NCBI RefSeq assembly: GCF_014651775.1
Contig: NZ_BMXN01000026.1
Coordinates: 1 to 47,156, forward strand
Origin: Vreelandella hamiltonii
GTDB lineage: Bacteria > Pseudomonadota > Gammaproteobacteria > Pseudomonadales > Halomonadaceae
Reading direction: 5' to 3'
Length of the DNA: 47,156 nt
Shown: positions 1 to 8,997 of the stretch, piece by piece
Layout of the letters: every line of letters begins with the position of its first letter
Numbering within the stretch: position 1 is the stretch's first letter
Notes under the pieces: generated by a model
What the model saw: the letters and a program-made list of their open reading frames with translations, nothing else
The model's database searches: none
Told to the model about the DNA's origin: nothing
Program-made: the position numbers and the translations under genes

Positions 1-64
1 CCTGACAAACCGAAGGTTTTTCAACCTTCTTCACCGCTGGTAACGCTTGGCGTCCCCGGCAGCG

Positions 65-100
65 GATGCGTACTTTACGGATTCGCTGCCGGGTTGGCAA
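65..100 (-). promoter_or_regulatory. Strong sigma-70 promoter reading out of the window, probably for an rRNA operon
   Basis: On the minus strand a -35 box TTGCCA (100-95) lies exactly 17 bases before a -10 box TAAAGT (77-72), with A/T tracts at about 104-130 placed like an UP element. The predicted start is near 65. The spacer and -10 form part of a long dyad (arms 55-72 and 76-93, one mismatch). The downstream leader contains a GAAA-tetraloop hairpin with 7-bp stem (12-29). In P. aeruginosa a 16S rRNA gene follows tyrS, so an rrn promoter is the favoured reading, but no rRNA is present in the window. Nothing codes for protein in 1-129. Confidence 0.5.
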
Positions 101-129
101 GGGCTATTTTGAAAAAGTTTTCAAAAAGT

Positions 130-1329
130 TCAAGCAAGCGTCACACGGGCGTAACGTTTCTTGCCTGCCTGGATGACGTACACCTTACCGGTGGCCAGCA
201 TGGCATCTTGAGCAACGACCTCGCCATCGACCTTGACGCTGCCATTTTTCAGCATGTCCTTGGCCTGGGCGCTGTTCTTTGTCAGGCCGGAGCGATTCAG
301 AACAGCGGCGATGGGCGCTTGCTCGCTGCCTTCGAAATCCACCGTCACTTCCGGCAGGTCTTCCGGCAGCTCACCCTCGGCCAGCTGGTTGCCCGCCGAT
401 TTATGCGCATTCGCGGCTGCTTCATCACCGTGGTAACGGGCGATGAGCTCACGCGCCAGCTCCATCTTCACATCCCGAGGATTGGCACCCTGCTCCACGC
501 TGAGCTTCAGCGCGGCGATCTCTTCGTTGGTTTTCAACGAGAGCAATTCAAAGTAGCGCCACATCAAGCTGTCAGGCATGGAGACCAGCTTGTTGAACAT
601 CGACCCCGGCGCTTCGTCCACGCCGACGTAGTTGCCCAGCGATTTGGACATCTTCTGGACGCCGTCCAGCCCTTCCAGCAGCGGCATGGTAATGACGACC
701 TGTGGCTCCTGGCCAAAATGCTTCTGGATTTCACGCCCCATCAGCAAGTTGAACTTCTGGTCGGTACCGCCCAGCTCGATATCGGCTTCCAGCGCAACCG
801 AATCGTAGCCCTGCACCAGCGGGTAGAGGAACTCATGGATGGCGATGGGCTGATTGGCCTTGTAACGCTTCTCGAAGTCGTCACGCTCCAGCATGCGGGC
901 CACGGTGCTTTGGGCGGCCAGCTCGATCATCTTCGCGGCGGTCAGCTCACCGAACCATTCAGCATTGAAACGGACTTCGGTCTTTTCAGGATCGAGGATC
1001 TTGAAAACCTGCTCTTTATAGGTTTCCGCATTCGCTTTGACATCGGCTTCGGTCAGCGGCTTGCGGGTGACGTTCTTGCCGGTGGGATCACCGATCCGAC
1101 CGGTGAAGTCACCAATCAGGAAGATCACCGTGTGCCCCAGGTCCTGGAACTGGCGCATTTTGGTGAGCAGCACGCTGTGGCCGAGGTGCAGGTCGGGGGC
1201 GGTAGGATCGAATCCAGCCTTGATGCGCAGCTTGCGGCCCGACGCCAGTTTCTTGCGCAGCTCGTCTTCTACCAGGATTTCATGCGTACCTCGCGACAGC
1301 AGCGCTAACGCCTGATCCACCTCACTCAT
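130..1329 (-). CDS. tyrS: Tyrosine--tRNA ligase
   Basis: Class I aminoacyl-tRNA synthetase that charges tRNA-Tyr with tyrosine using ATP in the cytoplasm. The 399-residue product shows the HIGH-type motif HLGHS (48-52), the tyrosine-specific region around QGYDSVAL (173-180) and GGTDQKFN (187-194), and a KMSKS loop (226-230). The last 65 or so residues read as an S4 RNA-binding domain. The ATG at 1329 was chosen over upstream in-frame codons because GGAGAGAGG lies just before it and the protein then has the family length. The canonical KMSKS makes it the subtype found in P. aeruginosa TyrS rather than E. coli TyrS (KFGKT). It is divergent from anmK, with 115 bases between start codons. Confidence 0.97.
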   Translation of the reverse strand: MSEVDQALALLSRGTHEILVEDELRKKLASGRKLRIKAGFDPTAPDLHLGHSVLLTKMRQFQDLGHTVIFLIGDFTGRIGDPTGKNVTRKPLTEADVKANAETYKEQVFKILDPEKTEVRFNAEWFGELTAAKMIELAAQSTVARMLERDDFEKRYKANQPIAIHEFLYPLVQGYDSVALEADIELGGTDQKFNLLMGREIQKHFGQEPQVVITMPLLEGLDGVQKMSKSLGNYVGVDEAPGSMFNKLVSMPDSLMWRYFELLSLKTNEEIAALKLSVEQGANPRDVKMELARELIARYHGDEAAANAHKSAGNQLAEGELPEDLPEVTVDFEGSEQAPIAAVLNRSGLTKNSAQAKDMLKNGSVKVDGEVVAQDAMLATGKVYVIQAGKKRYARVTLA

Positions 1330-1444
1330 TGCCTCTCTCCATGTACTATATGCCGTATATAGGCGATTAACCGTGATAGCGGGCGATATTACCACGCCCC
1401 AAGGCACTGGTTGAGCCTTCACCCCGTTTTGGATGCATGGCGAT

Positions 1445-2587
1445 ATGAAAACTTCACCTCTCGCGTTACCGACCTTGTATGTCGGGCTGATGTCGGGCAC
1501 CAGCCTGGACGGCATCGATGCCGCCCTCGTCGAAATAACGCCCCATACCCCTCCGACCCTGATCGGTACCACAGCGGTTGCCATGCCCGATGCGCTGCAT
1601 GGGCAGCTGCTGCATTTATGCCACTCGTCGTCGGTGACGTTTGCCGAGCTGGCCGCTGCCGAAGATGCCTTCTGTCGCTTGCAAGCACGGGCCGTCAACA
1701 CCCTGTTGGCAGAGCATGGCGTCGCTCACCACCAGATAGCGGCCATCGGCAGCCACGGCCAGACCATCGAACATGCCCCCGAGGGGCACCAGGGCGGGCC
1801 GCGCTATACCTGGCAACTGGACAACCCGAGCCTGCTGGCAGAACTGACCGGCTGCGCCGTCGTGGCGGATTTTCGCCGTCGTGACCTGGCCGCAGGAGGC
1901 CAGGCGGCGCCCCTGGCTCCGGCGTTTCATCAGGCACTGTTCGGAGCACGGGCAGGTGAACAGCTGGTGCTCAACCTGGGCGGCTTTGCCAACCTTACCT
2001 GGCTATCGAGCCAACCGGGGCAGGCGGTGGTGGGGTTCGATACGGGGCCGGCCAATGTGCTGCTGGATGCCTGGTTTGGCCAGCATCATGTCGGCCGATT
2101 TGACCAACAGGGTGCCTGGGCAGCGAGTGGCTGCGTGGACACCGCCCTGCTGGAGCGACTGCTGCAAGAGCCCTTCTTTCAGCAGCCACCGCCGCGCAGC
2201 ACGGGCCGTGAGCTCTTTCACCTGGATTGGCTACAGCGCCACCTCACCGGCCACGAAGCGCCCTGTGACATTCAGGCAACGCTGGCGGAACTCACGGTGG
2301 CCAGTATCGCGCAAGGCATCGCCCAACTGCCGCTGGGCGATCAAAAAGCGAACCTGCTGGTCTGCGGAGGAGGCGCCCATAACGACCATTTGATGGAGAG
2401 GCTGGCGGCTCACCTACCGCACATGGCACTGGTATCACCGGCCACGCTGGGCTGGCCGGAAGATTGGATCGAAGCGGGTGCCTTTGCCTGGCTGGCCCAT
2501 CAGCGCCTGCATGGGCTCCCCGGCAACCTGCCTTCCGTGACGGGTGCCAGCGGCCCGCGTGTACTGGGCGGTATTTACGCCGCCTGA
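1445..2587 (+). CDS. anmK: Anhydro-N-acetylmuramic acid kinase
   Basis: AnmK hydrolyses and phosphorylates 1,6-anhydro-MurNAc to MurNAc-6-phosphate in cell-wall recycling, in the cytoplasm. The product has the family N-terminal signature [12 protein letters not shown], a central GFDTGPAN motif and a glycine-rich VCGGGAHN near the C-terminus, as in this ASKHA-fold kinase family. From the ATG at 1445 it is 380 residues, close to the E. coli enzyme. An in-frame ATG at 1433 would add four residues and neither start has a clear ribosome binding site. It lies tail-to-tail with pilT (10-base gap). No other muropeptide recycling gene is present in the window. Confidence 0.95.
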   Translation: MKTSPLALPTLYVGLMSGTSLDGIDAALVEITPHTPPTLIGTTAVAMPDALHGQLLHLCHSSSVTFAELAAAEDAFCRLQARAVNTLLAEHGVAHHQIAAIGSHGQTIEHAPEGHQGGPRYTWQLDNPSLLAELTGCAVVADFRRRDLAAGGQAAPLAPAFHQALFGARAGEQLVLNLGGFANLTWLSSQPGQAVVGFDTGPANVLLDAWFGQHHVGRFDQQGAWAASGCVDTALLERLLQEPFFQQPPPRSTGRELFHLDWLQRHLTGHEAPCDIQATLAELTVASIAQGIAQLPLGDQKANLLVCGGGAHNDHLMERLAAHLPHMALVSPATLGWPEDWIEAGAFAWLAHQRLHGLPGNLPSVTGASGPRVLGGIYAA

Positions 2588-2597
2588 TACCGCGCCG

Positions 2598-3638
2598 CTA
2601 CTCCTTGACCGACAGCGTTCCCTTGGCTCGGGCCTGAGCATCGCCCAGTGTGACCACCCCCTCCTTGACCAACCGCGCCAAGGAGGCATCCAGCGTTTGC
2701 ATGCCCAGCGCGCCACCGGTCTGAATGGCGGAGTAGATCTGAGCTACCTTGTCTTCGCGGATCAGGTTGCGCACCGCTGCCGTGGCAATCAGAATTTCGT
2801 GAGCTGCCACGCGCCCGCCCCCCTGTCGCTTGAGGAGCGTCTGCGAGATGACCGCCTGCAGCGACTCGGACAGCATCGAGCGCACCATGGACTTCTCTTC
2901 CCCGGGGAACACGTCGATGATCCGGTCGATGGTCTTGGCCGCCGACGTGGTATGCAGGGTGCCAAACACCAGATGGCCGGTTTCGGCGGCGGTCAGCGCC
3001 AGCCGAATCGTCTCCAGATCCCGCAGCTCGCCCACCAGAATCACGTCCGGGTCTTCCCGCAGCGCACTGCGCAGCGCGCCAGCAAAGCTGTGGGTGTCAC
3101 GATGCACCTCGCGCTGATTGATCAGGCAGCGCTTGCTGGTATGCACAAACTCCACCGGGTCTTCGATGGTCAGGATATGCTCGAAGCGGTGGTCATTGAT
3201 GTAATCGATCATGGCCGCCAGCGTCGTGCTCTTGCCCGACCCCGTTGGCCCTGTCACCAGCACCAATCCCCGCGGCAGCATGGCAAGACGCTCGAACACC
3301 TCACCCATGCCCAAGGTCTGCATCGACAGCACGTCATTGGGAATGGTACGGAACACCGCCCCGGCCCCCCGCGCCTGGTTGAAGGCATTGACCCTGAAAC
3401 GCGCAACGCCGGGCACCTCGAAAGAGAAGTCGGCTTCCAGATGCTCTTCATAGTCGCGGCGCTGACGATCGTTCATGATGTCGTAGATCAATCGCCGAAC
3501 GTCACTGTTTTCCATGGCGGGCACATTAAGCCGACGGATATCGCCATCAACACGTATCATGGGAGGCAAGCCTGCAGAAAGATGCAGGTCGGACGCATTC
3601 TGCTTTGCCGAGAATGCCAGCAGTTCGGTAATATCCAT
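2598..3638 (-). CDS. pilT: Type IV pilus retraction ATPase PilT
   Basis: Hexameric secretion-type ATPase at the inner membrane that depolymerises type IV pili and so powers twitching. The 346-residue protein has a PAS-like N-terminal domain with the ASDLHLSAG motif (15-23), Walker A GPTGSGKST (130-138), the Walker B region DPDVILVGELRD, a His box with GTLHTTSA and the AVRNLIRE segment that corresponds to the PilT AIRNLIRE motif. Length and AIRNLIRE favour PilT over PilU. The ATG at 3638 gives the standard N-terminus MDITELL; longer in-frame extensions are not conserved-looking. It is divergent from yggS with 34 bases between start codons. No pilU follows; the next gene is anmK on the opposite strand. 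Confidence 0.94.
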   Translation of the reverse strand: MDITELLAFSAKQNASDLHLSAGLPPMIRVDGDIRRLNVPAMENSDVRRLIYDIMNDRQRRDYEEHLEADFSFEVPGVARFRVNAFNQARGAGAVFRTIPNDVLSMQTLGMGEVFERLAMLPRGLVLVTGPTGSGKSTTLAAMIDYINDHRFEHILTIEDPVEFVHTSKRCLINQREVHRDTHSFAGALRSALREDPDVILVGELRDLETIRLALTAAETGHLVFGTLHTTSAAKTIDRIIDVFPGEEKSMVRSMLSESLQAVISQTLLKRQGGGRVAAHEILIATAAVRNLIREDKVAQIYSAIQTGGALGMQTLDASLARLVKEGVVTLGDAQARAKGTLSVKE

Positions 3639-3672
3639 CTCTCTTTTCCCAGCTGCGGTAAGGTGTTTGAGT

Positions 3673-4371
3673 ATGACAGACAACGCGCTTCCCGAGTCAC
3701 TGGCCGCTGCGCGCGAACGCCTGGGCCAGGCGCTCGTCCAGGCCGGGCGACCCGCGAACGGTGCAACGCTGCTGGCGGTGTGCAAAACCAAGCCCGCCAG
3801 CAGCGTGCGCCTGGCCTGGCAGCACGGCCAGCGGGCGTTTGGCGAAAACTACCTGCAGGAAGCGCTGGACAAGCAGGCGCAGTTGGCCGACCTGGAAGAC
3901 ATTGTCTGGCACTTCATTGGCCCGTTGCAATCCAACAAGACCCGGCCCGTGGCTGAACAGTTTGCCTGGGTGCACAGCGTCGACCGCCTCAAGATTGCCA
4001 AGCGCCTGAGCGAACAGCGCCCGGCCCACCTGCCACCGCTGAATGTCTGCCTGCAGGTCAATATCAGTCGCGAATCCAGCAAATCCGGGGTACTGCCGGA
4101 AGATGCGCTGGCCCTGGCCCGGGAAATCGCGCCCCTACCCGGCCTCGCCTTGCGGGGCCTCATGGCGATTCCTGCCCCGGCGGAAACGCAGGAAGCGCAG
4201 CGCAAACCGTTGGCTGAGCTACGGGCGCTGCTGGAAACGCTGCAGGCAGCCCTGCCCGACGCCCCTCTGGATACGCTCTCGATGGGCATGAGCGATGACC
4301 TCGAAGCCGCGATTCTGGAAGGTGCCACGCTGGTACGGCTGGGCACCGCCATTTTTGGCGCTCGGAGTTGA
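3673..4371 (+). CDS. yggS: YggS/PROSC family pyridoxal phosphate homeostasis protein
   Basis: Cytoplasmic PLP-binding protein of the alanine-racemase N-terminal fold. It carries PLP and affects vitamin B6 and amino-acid balance, with no confirmed catalytic reaction. The 232-residue product shows the PLP lysine in AVCKTKP (Lys38), AFGENYLQE, HFIGPLQSNK and the phosphate-binding SMGMSDD near the C-terminus. The ATG at 3673 is preceded by GGTAAGG and gives the family length. It heads a plus-strand run yggS-proC-yggT-metX-metW, the same order I know from P. aeruginosa next to pilT. Confidence 0.94.
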   Translation: MTDNALPESLAAARERLGQALVQAGRPANGATLLAVCKTKPASSVRLAWQHGQRAFGENYLQEALDKQAQLADLEDIVWHFIGPLQSNKTRPVAEQFAWVHSVDRLKIAKRLSEQRPAHLPPLNVCLQVNISRESSKSGVLPEDALALAREIAPLPGLALRGLMAIPAPAETQEAQRKPLAELRALLETLQAALPDAPLDTLSMGMSDDLEAAILEGATLVRLGTAIFGARS

Positions 4372-4438
4372 CGGCAACCACCCGAACACGGCTTATTTTC
4401 TGCTGCACGTCGCAGCCATTTGCGAAAAAGGATCCCCC

Positions 4439-5266
4439 ATGGCGAACAAGATCACCTTCATTGGCGCAGGCAACATGGCCAGCGCCATTATCGGCGGCCT
4501 GATCGACAGCGGTGTCGCGCCTGGCGACATCACCGCCACGGCCCCCAACGAGAGCGAGCTTTCAGCCCTGGCCTCGCGCCTGGGCATTCATACCCATACC
4601 GATAACAACGCGGCGGTGAGTGGCGCTGACGTGGTCGTCCTGGCCGTCAAGCCGCAAATCATGCGCGGCGTTTGTGAGGCCCTGCGCGATAGCGTCCAGC
4701 AGCAGGCACCGCTGGTCGTCTCGATTGCGGCAGGTCTGGACGCTGACACCATCGACCAGTGGCTCGGGGGTGGTAACGCCCTGGTACGCTGCATGCCCAA
4801 CACGCCGTCCCTGGTCGGCATGGGCGCCAGCGGCCTCTACGCCAATCAGGCCGTCAGCGAGGCCCAGCGCGAACTGGCCACACAGATGATGGAAGCCGTG
4901 GGCATCGTCGAGTGGGTCGAAGAAGAGCACCTGCTGAATGCCGTCACCGCCGTGTCCGGCAGTGCACCGGCCTATTTCTTCCTGATGTTCGAAGCCATGG
5001 AAGCAGCCGCCGTGGCACAAGGGCTTTCGGCCGCCACGGCGCGCCGGCTGGCCATCCAGACCGCGCTGGGTGCCGCCACCATGGCCAAGCGCAGCGACAA
5101 AGACCCCGCCACGCTGAAACAGAACGTGATGTCGCCGGGCGGCACCACCGAACGCGCCATTGCCCACATGGAAGAGGCCGAACTGAGAACCATCATCGCC
5201 GATGCCATGCAAGCGTGCGCTCAGCGTGCCGATGCCATGGCCAAAGAGCTCGGCCAACACACATAA
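4439..5266 (+). CDS. proC: Pyrroline-5-carboxylate reductase
   Basis: Catalyses the last step of proline biosynthesis, NAD(P)H-dependent reduction of pyrroline-5-carboxylate. The 275-residue protein has an N-terminal Rossmann motif FIGAGNMASAI, the LVRCMPNTP region, GSAPAYFF and the C-terminal PGGTTE signature of the dimerisation and substrate-binding helix bundle. The start at 4439 gives the typical MANKITFIGAG N-terminus, with an AAAAGG-like ribosome binding site. In halophiles proline also serves as an osmolyte, but nothing in the sequence shows special regulation. It lies 67 bases after yggS and 87 bases before yggT. Confidence 0.96.
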   Translation: MANKITFIGAGNMASAIIGGLIDSGVAPGDITATAPNESELSALASRLGIHTHTDNNAAVSGADVVVLAVKPQIMRGVCEALRDSVQQQAPLVVSIAAGLDADTIDQWLGGGNALVRCMPNTPSLVGMGASGLYANQAVSEAQRELATQMMEAVGIVEWVEEEHLLNAVTAVSGSAPAYFFLMFEAMEAAAVAQGLSAATARRLAIQTALGAATMAKRSDKDPATLKQNVMSPGGTTERAIAHMEEAELRTIIADAMQACAQRADAMAKELGQHT

Positions 5267-5353
5267 TGCCTGCGTTACACACAGGATGACGTGCCTGATA
5301 CGCCTTTAGCGTTTATTTTGCACACCAATACCAAGATCGAAGGAGAGGCAGCA

Positions 5354-5947
5354 ATGGGAAGCCAACTGGGCAGCGCGGGGCTAATGCTCGTCAACACACT
5401 GATCAATATCTATCTGTTTCTGTTGATGCTGCGTTTCTTGCTGCAGGCGTCACGGGCCGATTACTACAACCCCCTGAGCCAGTCGGTGGTCAAGATCACC
5501 CAGCCGGTGGTAGGGCTGTTCCAGGGCTTCCTGGGCCCCGTGGCAGGTCGCTTCGACCTGGCCACCCTTGCGGCAGGGTTCGTCTTGAAGGTCGTCAGCA
5601 TCGTGGCCATCTTCATGGTCATTGGTCTGGGCATGCCGCCGATTCCCGGCCTGTTGATTGCCGGGGTAGCGGCCCTGGCCAATGCCATCCTGAAGATTTA
5701 CTTCTTTGCCATGATCGTCATGATCATCCTGAGCTGGGTGGCCCCCAATGCCAGTCATCCAGGCGCGCTGCTGGTCATGCAGCTGGTAGAGCCCATCATG
5801 GCTCCCGTGCGCAAGGTCATCCCGCCGCTGGGCATGATCGACCTGTCGCCCATCGTGGTGTTCATCGCCATCAACCTGGTCGATGGGCTGGTGGTTGGCG
5901 CGCTGATCCGCGCGGCGGGAATCTCGGGCGCGCTGGTCGGCCTCTGA
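5354..5947 (+). CDS. yggT: YggT family integral membrane protein
   Basis: Inner-membrane protein of the YggT family, found beside yggS and proC in many bacteria. Its function is not firmly established; proposed roles include osmotic stress and cell-envelope or division functions. The 197-residue product contains two YggT repeats, each with hydrophobic segments, giving about four to five membrane helices, with the conserved ending [26 protein letters not shown] just before the ATG at 5354 decides the start; an in-frame codon at 5291 lacks one. Confidence 0.9.
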   Translation: MGSQLGSAGLMLVNTLINIYLFLLMLRFLLQASRADYYNPLSQSVVKITQPVVGLFQGFLGPVAGRFDLATLAAGFVLKVVSIVAIFMVIGLGMPPIPGLLIAGVAALANAILKIYFFAMIVMIILSWVAPNASHPGALLVMQLVEPIMAPVRKVIPPLGMIDLSPIVVFIAINLVDGLVVGALIRAAGISGALVGL

Positions 5948-6002
5948 GGCTGGTCGTCGCGTCTTTTTGAGCAGGATCCATTTTGCAGGACTAGCGCTTT
6001 CG

Positions 6003-7199
6003 ATGCCTGATTCAGACACTCTTGCTTTTGCTGACCGGCCAGCGGACTCCGTGGGTCTGGTCACACCACACGTTGCCAAATTTGATACGCCGCTACCGCT
6101 TGCCTGCGGCAAGACGCTGCCGGAATACGAGCTGATCTATGAAACCTACGGCACGCTCAACGCCGAGCGCTCCAACGCGGTACTGATCTGTCACGCGCTC
6201 TCCGGCCACCACCATGCGGCGGGCTACCACTCTGCCGAGGACCGCAAGCCCGGCTGGTGGGATGCCCATATCGGCCCGGGCAAATCCATCGACACCGACC
6301 GTTTCTTCGTGGTGTCGCTGAACAACCTGGGCGGCTGCCACGGCAGTACCGGCCCCGTCAGCCATAACCCAGACACCGGCCGCCAGTGGGGGCCCGACTT
6401 CCCCGTGATCACGGTCAACGACTGGGTGGCCAGCCAGGCACGCCTGGCCGACCACCTGGGCATCGTGCGCTGGGCTGCGGCCGTGGGTGGCAGCCTGGGC
6501 GGCATGCAGGTACTTCAGTGGAGCATCACGTACCCGGAGCGGGTGGCCAATGCGGTCATCATTGCCGCCACGCCACGCCTGTCGGCCCAGAACATCGCCT
6601 TCAACGAGGTGGCTCGTCAGGCCATTCGCTCCGACCCGGAGTTCTTCGATGGATGGTACGCAGAGCACGACACGGTGCCCAGGCGGGGCCTGAAGCTGGC
6701 GCGGATGGTCGGTCATATCACTTACCTCTCCGAAGACGCCATGGGCAGCAAGTTTGGCCGCGACCTGCGCAGCGACGACCTGAATTTCGGCTTCGATGTC
6801 GAGTTCCAGGTGGAGTCCTACCTGCGTTATCAGGGCGATACCTTCTCCACCGCCTTCGATGCCAATACCTATCTGCTGATGACCAAGGCGCTGGACTACT
6901 TCGACCCTGCCGCCCGCCACGGGGGCGACCTTGCCCAGGCGCTGGCCCCGGCCCAATGCCCTTTCCTGATCGTCAGCTTCACCACCGACTGGCGCTTCCC
7001 ACCCTCGCGTTCCCGTGAGCTGGTGGATGCCCTGACCCAGGCGGGCAAATCGGTCAGCTATGCCAATATCGACTCCCCTCACGGCCACGACGCCTTCCTG
7101 CTGCCTGAACCCCGCTACCACGCGCTGTTCAGTGCCTTCATGGGCCGCGTCGCTCGCGAGCTGAAGATCGACGCCGTCGCCAAGAAGGAGGCTCGTTAA
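6003..7199 (+). CDS. metX: Homoserine O-acyltransferase MetX
   Basis: Alpha/beta-hydrolase enzyme that activates homoserine for methionine synthesis. The nucleophile is Ser164 in GGSLGGMQ; the Asp lies in TTDWRFPP and the His in SPHGHDAF. The 398-residue length from the ATG at 6003 fits; a TTG at 5967 is in frame but less likely. The MetX family includes acetyl- and succinyl-transferring enzymes, and gammaproteobacterial members beside metW are often succinyltransferases. Which acyl donor is used here cannot be decided by eye. The stop codon overlaps the metW start (TAATG), which implies translational coupling. No SAM riboswitch can be recognised in the 55-base gap before it. Confidence 0.95.
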   Translation: MPDSDTLAFADRPADSVGLVTPHVAKFDTPLPLACGKTLPEYELIYETYGTLNAERSNAVLICHALSGHHHAAGYHSAEDRKPGWWDAHIGPGKSIDTDRFFVVSLNNLGGCHGSTGPVSHNPDTGRQWGPDFPVITVNDWVASQARLADHLGIVRWAAAVGGSLGGMQVLQWSITYPERVANAVIIAATPRLSAQNIAFNEVARQAIRSDPEFFDGWYAEHDTVPRRGLKLARMVGHITYLSEDAMGSKFGRDLRSDDLNFGFDVEFQVESYLRYQGDTFSTAFDANTYLLMTKALDYFDPAARHGGDLAQALAPAQCPFLIVSFTTDWRFPPSRSRELVDALTQAGKSVSYANIDSPHGHDAFLLPEPRYHALFSAFMGRVARELKIDAVAKKEAR

Positions 7200-7798
7200 T
7201 GCGTACCGACCTGGAATTGATCTATGACTGGGTGCCCCACGGCGCCCGTATCCTCGACCTGGCCTGCGGCGACGGCACGCTGCTGGAACGGCTGGCCAAC
7301 GAGAAACAGGTCTCCGGTTACGGGCTGGAGATCGACCCGGAGGGCATCACCCAGTGTGTGGCCAAAGGGGTCAGCGTGATCGAACACAACCTGGACGACG
7401 GCCTGGCCAGCTTCAGCGACAACAGCTACGACCAGGTCATCATGACGCAGGCCTTGCAGGCACTGCGCCGCCCGGACAAGATGCTCGATGAGATGCTGCG
7501 GGTGGCGGAGGAGGGCATCATTACCTTCCCCAACTTTGCCTACTGGCGTCACCGCGTCCACCTGGGGGTGCGCGGTTACATGCCGGTATCGAAGTCGCTG
7601 CCCCACGCCTGGTACGACACGCCCAACATTCACCTGTCGACCTTCAATGACTTCGAGCATCTCTGTGGCGAGAAGGGGCTGGTGATCGTGGACCGCGCCG
7701 TGGGCGTGGGCGACCACAAAGGGCACTGGACATCCAAATGGTGGCCGAATCTGTTTGGCGAAATTGCCATTTTCAGGGTTCGCCGCCGCCCATCGTAG
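7199..7798 (+). CDS. metW: Methionine biosynthesis protein MetW
   Basis: Small SAM-dependent-methyltransferase-fold protein (199 residues) found almost always with MetX in proteobacteria. Work in several species indicates it is needed for, or assists, MetX in acylating homoserine. The N-terminal half contains the SAM-fold motif DLACGDGTLLERL (20-32); the central part has VIMTQALQAL and the FPNFAYWRHR segment typical of MetW. The start codon overlaps the metX stop by one base, so the two are probably translated as a coupled pair. Confidence 0.95.
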   Translation: MRTDLELIYDWVPHGARILDLACGDGTLLERLANEKQVSGYGLEIDPEGITQCVAKGVSVIEHNLDDGLASFSDNSYDQVIMTQALQALRRPDKMLDEMLRVAEEGIITFPNFAYWRHRVHLGVRGYMPVSKSLPHAWYDTPNIHLSTFNDFEHLCGEKGLVIVDRAVGVGDHKGHWTSKWWPNLFGEIAIFRVRRRPS

Positions 7799-7810
7799 AG
7801 GAGAACCGCC

Positions 7811-8272
7811 ATGGCGATGGCAAGACTGCGCCGCAGCCTCGCGCTGCTGACACTATTGGGTCTGCTGCTGATGTCGACCCAGGCCACGGCAGAACAGTGG
7901 GTCGAAGTCGGCGATTATGAAATTCACTACAGCGCCATCGCCACGCGGCACCTGAGCCCTGAAGTCGCTCAAGCCCACCGCATCCAGCGCAGCGCCGGGC
8001 ACGGGCTGGTCAACGTGGCCGTGCGCCAGCGCCAGCCCGATGGCACGACGCGCCCGGTCATGGCCAACGTCCAGGGCAGCGTCGGAGGACTGAATGACGC
8101 CGGGGAGTCTCTCGGCTTTCGCAATGTCCGCGACGGCGATGCCACCTACCACATTGCGCTGTTCACACTGCGCCATGACGAACCCATGCGCTTCGACCTG
8201 GAAGTGCGCCACGACCGCAATGCGCCCCCGCAGCCGGTCAGCTTTATCCAGCGTTTCTACATCGAGCGTTAG
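7811..8272 (+). CDS. DUF4426 family secreted protein
   Basis: A 153-residue protein of the DUF4426 family, which I recognise by its position after metW in pseudomonads and relatives and by the EVGDYEIHYSA start of the mature part. The N-terminus is a clear signal peptide: an Arg-rich start, the hydrophobic run ALLTLLGLLL and a predicted cleavage after Ala27 (ATA-EQ), so the protein is probably periplasmic. It has no catalytic motif that I can identify and ends in FIQRFYIER. AGAGGAGAAC precedes the ATG at 7811. Its function is unknown; linkage to methionine genes may be only positional. It overlaps the convergent sfsA by four bases. Confidence 0.88.
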   Translation: MAMARLRRSLALLTLLGLLLMSTQATAEQWVEVGDYEIHYSAIATRHLSPEVAQAHRIQRSAGHGLVNVAVRQRQPDGTTRPVMANVQGSVGGLNDAGESLGFRNVRDGDATYHIALFTLRHDEPMRFDLEVRHDRNAPPQPVSFIQRFYIER

Positions 8273-8997
8273 GCCCGCACCGTCAGCGCCCGGTTCAAAC
8301 GTGCAGTGAACGGCGCTGCGTCGCGCCACTCGAGACGAATGCCGTAGGCCAGCACATCGACGCCCGCCGCCATGGCCTCGGCCAGCGCGGTCGCATAAAC
8401 GGAGTCGATGTGGGCCGCGGGAGCCACGTCCTCGATCCCTTCATGGGCCACGCAAAACAGCAGCACCGCCCGTTCGCCCTGCTGGGCCAGCGCCGTCAGA
8501 TGATGCAAATGCCGCGTGCCACGCTCACTGACCGAATCCGGGAAATAGCCATGGCCATCGTCCTCCTTGAGCGTTACCTGCTTGACCTCGACATAGGCCG
8601 CCCCCTTCACCGGGTCGTCGAGGCGAAAATCGAGCCGCGCATCGGCCACTTTTACCTCACGCTTCAGCGTGGCGTAGCCTGCCAGAGGGGGGATGTCTCC
8701 CGCCTGTATGGCCGACTCGACCAACCGATTGGCCCGCCCGGTGTGCACCGAGGCCAGCGCCAGCGCGCCGTCCGGCTGGGGCAGCGCAATCCACTCCCAG
8801 GTCCAGGCCAGCTTGCGTTTGGGGTTGTCGCTGGGCGATAGCCATACCCGAGCCCCCGGCACGTTGACCGCCTTCATCGAACCGGTATTGGGGCAGTGCG
8901 CCACCACCTCTTCGCCGCTGTCCAGCCGCACATCGGCCAGAAAACGCTTGTAGCGGCGCAGCAGCGTACCCGGCATCAGCGTGGGGTAGTGCATCAT
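8269..8997 (-). CDS. sfsA: SfsA, sugar fermentation stimulation protein homolog
   Basis: Member of the SfsA family, a nuclease-like fold with an OB-like N-terminal domain. In E. coli it was named for stimulating maltose metabolism and binds DNA; its precise role is unclear. The 242-residue product shows the family blocks FLADVRLDSGEEVVAHCPNT, GSMK, the DNP-KRKLAWTWE region, ARLDFRLDD and AYVEVKQVTL. The ATG codons at 8997 and 8994 are adjacent and either could be used. The start overlaps the stop of the upstream aminotransferase (ATGA), so the two are translationally coupled, as in the Pseudomonas block before dksA. Confidence 0.93.
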   Translation of the reverse strand: MMHYPTLMPGTLLRRYKRFLADVRLDSGEEVVAHCPNTGSMKAVNVPGARVWLSPSDNPKRKLAWTWEWIALPQPDGALALASVHTGRANRLVESAIQAGDIPPLAGYATLKREVKVADARLDFRLDDPVKGAAYVEVKQVTLKEDDGHGYFPDSVSERGTRHLHHLTALAQQGERAVLLFCVAHEGIEDVAPAAHIDSVYATALAEAMAAGVDVLAYGIRLEWRDAAPFTARLNRALTVRA

